From positions 22,288,476 to 22,352,475 of the forward strand of contig OZ059894.1 in the NCBI GenBank assembly GCA_964057225.1: a DNA stretch of 64,000 bases, given 5' to 3'. Made by a program: the position numbers and the translations under genes. Positions 1 through 11,300 of the stretch are shown here, one piece after another. Positions within the stretch are counted from its first letter, which is position 1; the number at the start of each line of letters is the position of its first letter. The notes under the pieces are model-generated. The model did not search any database. It was not told the origin of the DNA and saw nothing but the letters and a program-made list of their open reading frames with translations. Source of the stretch: Auanema rhodensis. Taxonomy: Eukaryota > Nematoda > Chromadorea > Rhabditida > Rhabditidae.

Positions 1-37
1 TTTCGAAAAAATTTTTGTCAAAATGTTTTTGGAAGCA

Positions 38-65
38 ATGTTGAGTGTACATGGAAACTCAACAT
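38..65. repeat. 8-9-bp-arm hairpin with 10-base loop, one per monomer
   Basis: ATGTTGAGT (38-46) and ACTCAACAT (57-65) are exact reverse complements around the loop GTACATGGAA. The frequent CAACAC variant removes only the outermost pair and leaves 8 bp. AGTGTA and TACACT in the same stretch form an alternative, overlapping dyad. The 48-bp deletions at 20,362 and 23,824 end inside this loop and remove the left arm. Confidence 0.88.
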
Positions 66-148
66 ACACTAATGCATCATTTTTCAAACGATCATAACTA
101 ATTTTTGTATTAAGCGTTTCTCAATGTAGTATAGTGCATTCGATGCGG

Positions 149-199
149 ATTTTTAAGCTGCGTCGATCTGTGTTATCAGATTTGCGCTAGCTTAAAAAT
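149..199. repeat. Nested dyad (51-bp imperfect inverted repeat), one per monomer
   Basis: The left arm ATTTTTAAGCT (149-159) and right arm AGCTTAAAAAT (189-199) are perfect 11-bp reverse complements. Inside them GCG (160-162) can pair with CGC (185-187), with one T bulged. Inside that ATCTG (166-170) and CAGAT (177-181) form a 5-bp stem closed by TGTTAT. The element therefore folds as a long hairpin or cruciform with one internal loop. It recurs every 351 bp in almost every copy. Arm-breaking variants exist: ATGCT for AAGCT at about 56,919 and 57,972, GAGCT in many copies between 36.5 and 47.8 kb, and ACCTT for AGCTT at about 20,851 and 24,313. A protein-binding dyad or a chance structure are both possible. 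Confidence 0.9.
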
Positions 200-216
200 G
201 CACCGAGATATCAACT

Positions 217-238
217 GATATAAGTTTACACTTATATC
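217..238. repeat. Perfect 9-bp-arm hairpin, one per monomer
   Basis: GATATAAGT (217-225) and ACTTATATC (230-238) are exact reverse complements around a 4-base loop. The common polymorphism of this segment, TTAC or TCAC, falls inside the loop, so both major forms keep the full stem. A second small dyad, ATATCA-AC-TGATAT (208-221), overlaps the left arm and would compete with it. Rare copies break the stem, for example GATAAAAGT near 29,253 and 31,363, or ACTTGTATC near 39,446, 45,064 and 45,766. The structure is seen directly; any function is unknown. Confidence 0.9.
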
Positions 239-299
239 CTCGATTTTCACCCTGAAGAATTAATTTTTTCGTTGAATAACATTGTCCATCGTCTTTGCC

Positions 300-310
300 T
301 TGAAAAATGG
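300..310 (+). repeat. A-rich hypervariable tract that marks monomer subtypes
   Basis: Following GCC, this tract is the most variable part of the monomer. Recurrent forms are TTGAAAAATGG, TTAAAAAAAGG, TTGGAAAAAGG, TTGAAAAAAGA, TTGAAAAAAGG, TCAAAAAAAGG, TTAAAAACAGG and TTGAAAATTGG. Length stays constant at 11 bases in all copies examined, so the variation is by substitution and not by slippage. The forms are linked to variants downstream (GCTAAATT, GCTGAATT, CCTAAATT), so each works as a haplotype tag for tracing exchange along the array. Confidence 0.85.
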
Positions 311-349
311 AATCTAAAAACATCTACTTTTTGCTAAATTATTTTGAAA

Positions 350-361
350 TTTTTCGAAAAA
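350..361. repeat. 12-bp palindrome centred on TTCGAA, flanked by A/T tracts
   Basis: TTTTTCGAAAAA is a perfect palindrome, followed by a further A and then TTTTT. With one bulged A the pairing extends three more positions into the flanking AAA and TTT. Runs of five or six A or T on both sides suggest locally curved DNA, common in satellites (inference). It is conserved in nearly all copies. One copy near 28,338 has lost the central C, and the 48-bp deletions begin at its centre. Confidence 0.88.
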
Positions 362-948
362 ATTTTTGTCAAAATGTTTTTGGAAGCAATGTTGAGTGTA
401 CATGGAAACTCAACACACACTAATGCATCATTTTTCAAACGATCATAACTAATTTGTGTATTAAGCGTTTCTCAATGTAGTATAGTGCATTCGATGCGGA
501 TTTTTAAGCTGCGTCGATCTGTGTTATCAGATTTGCGCTAGCTTAAAAATGCACCGAGATATCAACTGATATAAGTTCACACTTATATCCTCGATTTTCA
601 CCCTGAAGAATTAATTTTTTCGTTGAATAACATTGTCTATCGTCTTTGCCTTAAAAAAAGGAATCTAAAAACATCTACTTTTTGCTAAATTATTTTGAAA
701 TTTTTCGAAAAAATTTTTGTCAAAATGTTTTTGGAAGCAATGTTGAGTGTACATGGAAACTCAACATACACTAATGCATCATTTTTCAAACGATCATAAC
801 TAATTTTTGTATCAAACGTTTCTCAATGTAGTATAGTGCATTCGATGCGGATTTTTAAGCTGCGTCGATCTGTGTTATCAGATTTGCGCTAGCTTAAAAA
901 TGCACCGAGATATCAACTGATATAAGTTCACACTTATATCCTCGATTT

Positions 949-1140
949 TCACCCTGAAGAATTAATTTTTTCGTTGAATAACATTGTCCATCGTCTTTGC
1001 CTTGGAAAAAGGAATCTAAAAACATCTACTTTTTGCTGAATTATTCTGAAATTTTTCGAAAAAATTTTTGTCAAAATGTTTTTGGAAGCAATGTTGAGTG
1101 TACATGGAAACTCAACATACACTAATGCATCATTTTTCAA
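949..1140 (-). other. 63-codon open frame in one monomer, probably non-coding (representative of 50)
   Basis: The frame starts at TTG, just inside the sequence complementary to CATTTTTCAA, and ends at TGA. The same frame is open in 50 of about 182 monomers, the last ending at 54,044. Most other copies carry GCTAAATT or CCTAAATT on the plus strand, which puts TAG at codon 35; open copies have CAG, or TGG in three copies at 46,833, 48,588 and 49,641. Differences between open copies are mainly amino-acid changing (R32K, P46S or L, Q36R, G63R), with no sign of purifying selection. There is no signal peptide, domain or ribosome-binding context. I regard it as a chance frame amplified with the satellite. 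Confidence 0.35.
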
Positions 1141-3757
1141 ACGATCTTAACTAATTTTTGTATTAAGCGTTTCTCAATGTAGTATAGTGCATTCGATGCG
1201 GATTTTTAAGCTGCGTCGATCTGTGTTATCAGATTTGCGCTAGCTTAAAAATGCACCGAGATATCAACTGATATAAGTTTACACTTATATCCTCGATTTT
1301 CACCCTGAAGAATTAATTTTTTCGTTGAATAACATTGTCCATCGTCTTTGCCTTGAAAAATGGAATCTAAAAACATCTACTTTTTGCTAAATTATTTTGA
1401 AATTTTTCGAAAAAATTTTTGTCAAAATGTTTTTGGAAGCAATGTTGAGTGTACATGGAAACTCAACACACACTAATGCATCATTTTTCAAACGATCATA
1501 ACTAATTTGTGTATTAAGCGTTTCTCAATGTAGTATAGTGCATTCGATGCGGATTTTTAAGCTGCGTCGATCTGTGTTATCAGATTTGCGCTAGCTTAAA
1601 AATGCACCGAGATATCAACTGATATAAGTTTACACTTATATCCTCGATTTTCACCCTGAAGAATTAATTTTTTCGTTGAATAACATTGTCCATCGTCTTT
1701 GCCTTGAAAAAAGAAATCTAAAAACATCTACTTTTTGCTAAATTATTTTGAAATTTTTCGAAAAAATTTTTGTCAAAATGTTTTTGGAAGCAATGTTGAG
1801 TGTACATGGAAACTCAACATACACTAATGCATCATTTTTCAAACGATCATAACTAATTTTTGTATCAAGCGTTTCTTGATGTAGTATAGTGCATTCGATG
1901 CGGATTTTTAAGCTGCGTCGATCTGTGTTATCAGATTTGCGCTAGCTTAAAAATGCACCGAGATATCAACTGATATAAGTTCACACTTATATCCTCGATT
2001 TTCACCCTGAAGAATTAATTTTTTCGTTGAATAACATTGTCCATCGTCTTTGCCTTGAAAAATGGAATCTAAAAACATCTACTTTTTGCTAAATTATTTT
2101 GAAATTTTTCGAAAAAATTTTTGTCAAAATGTTTTTGGAAGCAATGTTGAGTGTACATGGAAACTCAACACACACTAATGCATCATTTTTCAAACGATCA
2201 TAACTAATTTGTGTATTAAGCGTTTCTCAATGTAGTATAGTGCATTCGATGCGGATTTTTAAGCTGCGTCGATCTGTGTTATCAAATTTGCGCTAGCTTA
2301 AAAATGCACCGAGATATCAACTGATATAAGTTCACACTTATATCCTCGATTTTCACCCTGAAGAATTAATTTTTTCGTTGAATAACATTGTCCATCGTCT
2401 TTGCCTTGGAAAAAGGAATCTAAAAACATCTACTTTTTGCTGAATTATTCTGAAATTTTTCGAAAAAATTTTTGTCAAAATGTTTTTGGAAGCAATGTTG
2501 AGTGTACATGGAAACTCAACATACACTAATGCATCATTTTTCAAACGATCATAACTAATTTTTGTATTAAGCGTTTCTCAATGTAGTATAGTGCATTCGA
2601 TGCGGATTTTTAAGCTGCGTCGATCTGTGTTATCAGATTTGCGCTAGCTTAAAAATGCACCGAGATATCAACTGATATAAGTTTACACTTATATCCTCGA
2701 TTTTCACCCTGAAGAATTAATTTTTTCGTTGAATAACATTGTCCATCGTCTTTGCCTTGAAAAATGGAATCTAAAAACATCTACTTTTTGCTAAATTATT
2801 TTGAAATTTTTCGAAAAAATTTTTGTCAAAATGTTTTTGGAAGCAATGTTGAGTGTACATGGAAACTCAACACACACTAATGCATCATTTTTCAAACGAT
2901 CATAACTAATTTGTGTATTAAGCGTTTCTCAATGTAGTATAGTGCATTCGATGCGGATTTTTAAGCTGCGTCGATCTGTGTTATCAGATTTGCGCTAGCT
3001 TAAAAATGCACCGAGATATCAACTGATATAAGTTTACACTTATATCCTCGATTTTCACCCTGAAGAATTAATTTTTTCGTTGAATAACATTGTCCATCGT
3101 CTTTGCCTTGAAAAAAGAAATCTAAAAACATCTACTTTTTGCTAAATTATTTTGAAATTTTTCGAAAAAATTTTTGTCAAAATGTTTTTGGAAGCAATGT
3201 TGAGTGTACATGGAAACTCAACATACACTAATGCATCATTTTTCAAACGATCATAACTAATTTTTGTATCAAGCGTTTCTTGATGTAGTATAGTGCATTC
3301 GATGCGGATTTTTAAGCTGCGTCGATCTGTGTTATCAGATTTGCGCTAGCTTAAAAATGCACCGAGATATCAACTGATATAAGTTCACACTTATATCCTC
3401 GATTTTCACCCTGAAGAATTAATTTTTTCGTTGAATAACATTGTCCATCGTCTTTGCCTTGAAAAATGGAATCTAAAAACATCTACTTTTTGCTAAATTA
3501 TTTTGAAATTTTTCGAAAAAATTTTTGTCAAAATGTTTTTGGAAGCAATGTTGAGTGTACATGGAAACTCAACACACACTAATGCATCATTTTTCAAACG
3601 ATCATAACTAATTTGTGTATTAAGCGTTTCTCAATGTAGTATAGTGCATTCGATGCGGATTTTTAAGCTGCGTCGATCTGTGTTATCAGATTTGCGCTAG
3701 CTTAAAAATGCACCGAGATATCAACTGATATAAGTTCACACTTATATCCTCGATTTT
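950..3757 (+). repeat. Two copies of a 4-monomer (1,404-bp) higher-order unit
   Basis: Tract forms run GG-AAAAAGG, AAAAATGG, AAAAAAGA, AAAAATGG in both 950-2,353 and 2,354-3,757. The linked marks TATCAAGCGTTTCTTGATG (near 1,863 and 3,267) and GTGTATTAAGCG recur at the same offset of 1,404. The ends are not sharp: the monomer entering each copy differs in CAACAT versus CAACAC and TATCAAACG versus GTGTATTAAG, which suggests conversion or offset exchange at the boundary. Confidence 0.8.
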
Positions 3758-5877
3758 CACCCTGAAGAATTAATTTTTTCGTTGAATAACATTGTCCATC
3801 GTCTTTGCCTTAAAAAAAGGAATCTAAAAACATCTACTTTTTGCTAAATTATTTTGAAATTTTTCGAAAAAATTTTTGTCAAAATGTTTTTGGAAGCAAT
3901 GTTGAGTGTACATGGAAACTCAACATACACTAATGCATCATTTTTCAAACGATCATAACTAATTTTTGTATCAAACGTTTCTCAATGTAGTATAGTGCAT
4001 TCGATGCGGATTTTTAAGCTGCGTCGATCTGTGTTATCAGATTTGCGCTAGCTTAAAAATGCACCGAGATATCAACTGATATAAGTTCACACTTATATCC
4101 TCGATTTTCACCCTGAAGAATTAATTTTTTCGTTGAATAACATTGTCCATCGTCTTTGCCTTGGAAAAAGGAATCTAAAAACATCTACTTTTTGCTGAAT
4201 TATTCTGAAATTTTTCGAAAAAATTTTTGTCAAAATGTTTTTGGAAGCAATGTTGAGTGTACATGGAAACTCAACATACACTAATGCATCATTTTTCAAA
4301 CGATCATAACTAATTTTTGTATTAAGCGTTTCTCAATGTAGTATAGTGCATTCGATGCGGATTTTTAAGCTGCGTCGATCTGTGTTATCAGATTTGCGCT
4401 AGCTTAAAAATGCACCGAGATATCAACTGATATAAGTTTACACTTATATCCTCGATTTTCACCCTGAAGAATTAATTTTTTCGTTGAATAACATTGTCCA
4501 TCGTCTTTGCCTTGAAAAATGGAATCTAAAAACATCTACTTTTTGCTAAATTATCTTGAAATTTTTCGAAAAAATTTTTGTCAAAATGTTTTTGGAAGCA
4601 ATGTTGAGTGTACATGGAAACTCAACATACACTAATGCATCATTTTTCAAACGATCATAACTAATTTTTGTATCAAACGTTTCTCAATGTAGTATAGTGC
4701 ATTCGATGCGGATTTTTAAGCTGCGTCGATCTGTGTTATCAGATTTGCGCTAGCTTAAAAATGCACCGAGATATCAACTTATATAAGTTCACACTTATAT
4801 CCTCGATTTTCACCCTGAAGAATTAATTTTTTCGTTGAATAACATTGTCCATCGTCTTTGCCTTGGAAAAAGGAATCTAAAAACATCTACTTTTTGCTGA
4901 ATTATTCTGAAATTTTTCGAAAAAATTTTTGTCAAAATGTTTTTGGAAGCAATGTTGAGTGTACATGGAAACTCAACATACACTAATGCATCATTTTTCA
5001 AACGATCATAACTAATTTTTGTATTAAGCGTTTCTCAATGTAGTATAGTGCATTCGATGCGGATTTTTAAGCTGCGTCGATCTGTGTTATCAGATTTGCG
5101 CTAGCTTAAAAATGCACCGAGATATCAACTGATATAAGTTCACACTTATATCCTCGATTTTCACCCTGAAGAATTAATTTTTTCGTTGAATAACATTGTC
5201 CATCGTCTTTGCCTCAAAAAAAGGAATCTAAAAACATCTACTTTTTGCTAAATTATTTTGAAATTTTTCGAAAAAATTTTTGTCAAAATGTTTTTGGAAG
5301 CAATGTTGAGTGTACATGGAAACTCAACATACACTAATGCATCATTTTTCAAACGATCATAACTAATTTTTGTATCAAACGTTTCTCAATGTAGTATAGT
5401 GCATTCGATGCGGATTTTTAAGCTGCGTCGATCTGTGTTATCAGATTTGCGCTAGCTTAAAAATGCACCGAGATATCAACTGATATAAGTTCACACTTAT
5501 ATCCTCGATTTTCACCCTGAAGAATTAATTTTTTCGTTGAATAACATTGTCCATCGTCTTTGCCTTGAAAAATGGAATCTAAAAACATCTACTTTTTGCT
5601 AAATTATTTTGAAATTTTTCGAAAAAATTTTTGTCAAAATGTTTTTGGAAGCAATGTTGAGTGTACATGGAAACTCAACACACACTAATGCATCATTTTT
5701 CAAACGATCATAACTAATTTGTGTATTAAGCGTTTCTCAATGTAGTATAGTGCATTCGATGCGGATTTTTAAGCTGCGTCGATCTGTGTTATCAGATTTG
5801 CGCTAGCTTAAAAATGCACCGAGATATCAACTGATATAAGTTTACACTTATATCCTCGATTTTCACCCTGAAGAATT
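3758..5877 (+). repeat. Mixed monomers between higher-order blocks
   Basis: About six monomers with no simple multi-monomer period. They include TTGGAAAAAGG copies near 4,160 and 4,862, a TTATCTTG variant near 4,552 and the first TCAAAAAAAGG form near 5,213. CTTATATAAG replaces CTGATATAAG near 4,779, which weakens the small ATATCA/TGATAT dyad there. Only satellite sequence is seen. Confidence 0.65.
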
Positions 5878-8319
5878 AATTTTTTCGTTGAATAACATTG
5901 TCCATCGTCTTTGCCTTGAAAAAAGAAATCTAAAAACATCTACTTTTTGCTAAATTATTTTGAAATTTTTCGAAAAAATTTTTGTCAAAATGTTTTTGGA
6001 AGCAATGTTGAGTGTACATGGAAACTCAACATACACTAATGCATCATTTTTCAAACGATCATAACTAATTTTCGTATCAAGCGTTTCTTGATGTAGTATA
6101 GTGCATTCGATGCAGATTTTTAAGCTGCGTCGATCTGTGTTATCAGATTTGCGCTAGCTTAAAAATGCACCGAGATATCAACTGATATAAGTTCACACTT
6201 ATATCCTCGATTTTCACCCTGAAGAATTAATTTTTTCGTTGAATAACATTGTCCATCGTCTTTGCCTTAAAAAAAGGAATCTAAAAACATCTACTTTTTG
6301 CTGAATTATTTTGAAATTTTTCGAAAAAATTTTTGTCAAAATGTTTTTGGAAGCAATGTTGAGTGTACATGGAAACTCAACATACACTAATGCATCATTT
6401 TTCAAACGAACATAACTAATTTTTTTATCAAACGTTTCTCAATGTAGTATAGTGCATTCGATGCGGATTTTTAAGCTGCGTCGATCTGTGTTATCAGATT
6501 TGCGCTAGCTTAAAAATGCACCGAGATATCAACTGATATAAGTTCACACTTATATCCTCGATTTTCACCCTGCAGAATTAATTTTTTCGTTGAATAACAT
6601 TGTCCATCGTCTTTGCCTTGAAAAAAGGAATCTAAAAACATCTACTTTTTGCTGAATTATTTTGAAATTTTTCGAAAAAATTTTTGTCAAAATGTTTTTG
6701 GAAGCAATGTTGAGTGTACATGGAAACTCAACATACACTAATGCATCATTTTTCAAACGATCATAACTAATTTTTGTATTAAGCGTTTCTCAATGTAGTA
6801 TAGTGCATTCGATGCGGATTTTTAAGCTGCGTCGATCTGTGTTATCAGATTTGCGCTAGCTTAAAAATGCACCGAGATATCAACTGATATAAGTTCACAC
6901 TTATATCCTCGATTTTCACCCTGAAGAATTAATTTTTTCGTTGAATAACATTGTCCATCGTCTTTGCCTCAAAAAAAGGAATCTAAAAACATCTACTTTT
7001 TGCTAAATTATTTTGAAATTTTTCGAAAAAATTTTTGTCAAAATGTTTTTGGAAGCAATGTTGAGTGTACATGGAAACTCAACATACACTAATGCATCAT
7101 TTTTCAAACGATCATAACTAATTTTTGTATCAAACGTTTCTCAATGTAGTATAGTGCATTCGATGCGGATTTTTAAGCTGCGTCGATCTGTGTTATCAGA
7201 TTTGCGCTAGCTTAAAAATGCACCGAGATATCAACTGATATAAGTTCACACTTATATCCTCGATTTTCACCCTGAAGAATTAATTTTTTCGTTGAATAAC
7301 ATTGTCCATCGTCTTTGCCTTGGAAAAAGGAATCTAAAAACATCTACTTTTTGCTGAATTATTCTGAAATTTTTCGAAAAAATTTTTGTCAAAATGTTTT
7401 TGGAAGCAATGTTGAGTGTACATGGAAACTCAACATACACTAATGCATCATTTTTCAAACGATCATAACTAATTTTTGTATTAAGCGTTTCTCAATGTAG
7501 TATAGTGCATTCGATGCGGATTTTTAAGCTGCGTCGATCTGTGTTATCAGATTTGCGCTAGCTTAAAAATGCACCGAGATATCAACTGATATAAGTTTAC
7601 ACTTATATCCTCGATTTTCACCCTGAAGAATTAATTTTTTCGTTGAATAACATTGTCCATCGTCTTTGCCTTGAAAAATGGAATCTAAAAACATCTACTT
7701 TTTGCTAAATTATTTTGAAATTTTTCGAAAAAATTTTTGTCAAAATGTTTTTGGAAGCAATGTTGAGTGTACATGGAAACTCAACACACACTAATGCATC
7801 ATTTTTCAAACGATCATAACTAATTTGTGTATTAAGCGTTTCTCAATGTAGTATAGTGCATTCGATGCGGATTTTTAAGCTGCGTCGATCTGTGTTATCA
7901 GATTTGCGCTAGCTTAAAAATGCACCGAGATATCAACTGATATAAGTTTACACTTATATCCTCGATTTTCACCCTGAAGAATTAATTTTTTCGTTGAATA
8001 ACATTGTCCATCGTCTTTGCCTTGAAAAAAGAAATCTAAAAACATCTACTTTTTGCTAAATTATTTTGAAATTTTTCGAAAAAATTTTTGTCAAAATGTT
8101 TTTGGAAGCAATGTTGAGTGTACATGGAAACTCAACATACACTAATGCATCATTTTTCAAACGATCATAACTAATTTTCGTATCAAGCGTTTCTTGATGT
8201 AGTATAGTGCATTCGATGCAGATTTTTAAGCTGCGTCGATCTGTGTTATCAGATTTGCGCTAGCTTAAAAATGCACCGAGATATCAACTGATATAAGTTC
8301 ACACTTATATCCTCGATTT
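5878..8319 (+). repeat. 6-monomer (2,106-bp) duplication, first copy and junction
   Basis: Rare linked variants TTTTCGTATC (near 6,073) and GATGCAGATT (near 6,111) reappear at 8,179 and 8,217, exactly 2,106 bp on. The following two monomers, one with CGAACATAAC and TTTTTTTATC and one with CCTGCAGAATT, match at the same spacing (open frames at 6,214 and 6,565 against 8,320 and 8,671). Between the copies sit TCAAAAAAAGG and TTGGAAAAAGG monomers. Confidence 0.82.
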
Positions 8320-11300
8320 TCACCCTGAAGAATTAATTTTTTCGTTGAATAACATTGTCCATCGTCTTTGCCTTAAAAAAAGGAATCTAAAAACATCTAC
8401 TTTTTGCTGAATTATTTTGAAATTTTTCGAAAAAATTTTTGTCAAAATGTTTTTGGAAGCAATGTTGAGTGTACATGGAAACTCAACATACACTAATGCA
8501 TCATTTTTCAAACGAACATAACTAATTTTTTTATCAAACGTTTCTCAATGTAGTATAGTGCATTCGATGCGGATTTTTAAGCTGCGTCGATCTGTGTTAT
8601 CAGATTTGCGCTAGCTTAAAAATGCACCGAGATATCAACTGATATAAGTTCACACTTATATCCTCGATTTTCACCCTGCAGAATTAATTTTTTCGTTGAA
8701 TAACATTGTCCATCGTCTTTGCCTTGAAAAAAGGAATCTAAAAACATCTACTTTTTGCTGAATTATTTTGAAATTTTTCGAAAAAATTTTTGTCAAAATG
8801 TTTTTGGAAGCAATGTTGAGTGTACATGGAAACTCAACATACACTAATGCATCATTTTTCAAACGAACATAACTAATTTTTTTATCAAACGTTTCTCAAT
8901 GTAGTATAGTGCATTCGATGCGGATTTTTAAGCTGCGTCGATCTGTGTTATCAGATTTGCGCTAGCTTAAAAATGCACCGAGATATCAACTGATATAAGT
9001 TCACACTTATATCCTCGATTTTCACCTTGAAGAATTAATTTTTTCGTTGAATAACATTGTCCATCGTCTTTGCCTTGAAAAAAGGAATCTAAAAACATCT
9101 ACTTTTTGCTGAATTATTTTGAAATTTTTCGAAAAAATTTTTGTCAAAATGTTTTTGGAAGCAATGTTGAGTGTACATGGAAACTCAACATACACTAATG
9201 CATCATTTTTCAAACGATCATAACTAATTTTTGTATTAAGCGTTTCTCAATGTAGTATAGTGCATTCGATGCGGATTTTTAAGCTGCGTCGATCTGTGTT
9301 ATCAGATTTGCGCTAGCTTAAAAATGCACCGAGATATCAACTGATATAAGTTTACACTTATATCCTCGATTTTCACCCTGAAGAATTAATTTTTTCGTTG
9401 AATAACATTGTCCATCGTCTTTGCCTTGAAAAATGGAATCTAAAAACATCTACTTTTTGCTAAATTATTTTGAAATTTTTCGAAAAAATTTTTGTCAAAA
9501 TGTTTTTGGAAGCAATGTTGAGTGTACATGGAAACTCAACACACACTAATGCATCATTTTTCAAACGATCATAACTAATTTGTGTATTAAGCGTTTCTCA
9601 ATGTAGTATAGTGCATTCGATGCGGATTTTTAAGCTGCGTCGATCTGTGTTATCAGATTTGCGCTAGCTTAAAAATGCACCGAGATATCAACTGATATAA
9701 GTTTACACTTATATCCTCGATTTTCACCCTGAAGAATTAATTTTTTCGTTGAATAACATTGTCCATCGTCTTTGCCTTGAAAAAAGAAATCTAAAAACAT
9801 CTACTTTTTGCTGAATTATTTTGAAATTTTTCGAAAAAATTTTTGTCAAAATGTTTTTGGAAGCAATGTTGAGTGTACATGGAAACTCAACATACACTAA
9901 TGCATCATTTTTCAAACGATCATAACTAATTTTTGTATCAAGCGTTTCTTGATGTAGTATAGTGCATTCGATGCGGATTTTTAAGCTGCGTCGATCTGTG
10001 TTATCAGATTTGCGCTAGCTTAAAAATGCACCGAGATATCAACTGATATAAGTTCACACTTATATCCTCGATTTTCACCCTGAAGAATTAATTTTTTCGT
10101 TGAATAACATTGTCCATCGTCTTTGCCTTAAAAAAAGGAATCTAAAAACATCTACTTTTTGCTGAATTATTTTGAAATTTTTCGAAAAAATTTTTGTCAA
10201 AATGTTTTTGGAAGCAATGTTGAGTGTACATGGAAACTCAACATACACTAATGCATCATTTTTCAAACGAACATAACTAATTTTTTTATCAAACGTTTCT
10301 CAATGTAGTATAGTGCATTCGATGCGGATTTTTAAGCTGCGTCGATCTGTGTTATCAGATGTGCGCTAGCTTAAAAATGCACCGAGATATCAACTGATAT
10401 AAGTTCACACTTATATCCTCGATTTTCACCCTGCAGAATTAATTTTTTCGTTGAATAACATTGTCCATCGTCTTTGCCTTGAAAAAAGGAATCTAAAAAC
10501 ATCTACTTTTTGCTGAATTATTTTGAAATTTTTCGAAAAAATTTTTGTCAAAATGTTTTTGGAAGCAATGTTGAGTGTACATGGAAACTCAACATACACT
10601 AATGCATCATTTTTCAAACGAACATAACTAATTTTTTTATCAAACGTTTCTCAATGTAGTATAGTGCATTCGATGCGGATTTTTAAGCTGCGTCGATCTG
10701 TGTTATCAGATTTGCGCTAGCTTAAAAATGCACCGAGATATCAACTGATATAAGTTCACACTTATATCCTCGATTTTCACCTTGAAGAATTAATTTTTTC
10801 GTTGAATAACATTGTCCATCGTCTTTGCCTTGAAAAAAGGAATCTAAAAACATCTACTTTTTGCTGAATTATTTTGAAATTTTTCGAAAAAATTTTTGTC
10901 AAAATGTTTTTGGAAGCAATGTTGAGTGTACATGGAAACTCAACATACACTAATGCATCATTTTTCAAACGATCATAACTAATTTTTGTATTAAGCGTTT
11001 CTCAATGTAGTATAGTGCATTCGATGCGGATTTTTAAGCTGCGTCGATCTGTGTTATCAGATTTGCGCTAGCTTAAAAATGCACCGAGATATCAACTGAT
11101 ATAAGTTTACACTTATATCCTCGATTTTCACCCTGAAGAATTAATTTTTTCGTTGAATAACATTGTCCATCGTCTTTGCCTTGAAAAAAGAAATCTAAAA
11201 ACATCTACTTTTTGCTAAATTATTTTGAAATTTTTCGAAAAAATTTTTGTCAAAATGTTTTTGGAAGCAATGTTGAGTGTACATGGAAACTCAACATACA

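Larger units (their letters stand above)
1..949 (+). repeat. Array start: monomers outside a clear higher-order block
   Basis: About 2.7 monomers, with tract forms TTGAAAAATGG then TTAAAAAAAGG. The second has TCTATCG instead of TCCATCG near 637, a variant otherwise concentrated beyond 53 kb. The two monomers resemble copies in the following block but not in the same order. No non-satellite sequence is present. Confidence 0.7.

Noticed and set aside
139-155. CENP-B box-like TTCGATGCGGAT
   Set aside because: It has TTCG, but the required central A and the CGGG are absent. TTCGTTGAATAAC near 280 matches the first half only.
149-199. Rho-independent terminator or transposon terminal inverted repeat
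   Set aside because: The dyad is AT-rich, recurs in every monomer, lacks a following T-run on either strand and shows no target-site duplication.
201-240. TATA-like promoter (GATATAAGT, CTTATATCC)
   Set aside because: The TATA-like strings are the two arms of a hairpin and there is no downstream gene; AT-rich sequence yields such matches by chance.
251-310. Possible hammerhead ribozyme: CTGAAGA at 252-258 fits CUGANGA and GAAA follows about 43 bases later
   Set aside because: The bases after CTGAAGA (ATTAA) cannot pair with those before GAAA (GCCTT), so stem II is missing. The minus strand has no CUGANGA match.
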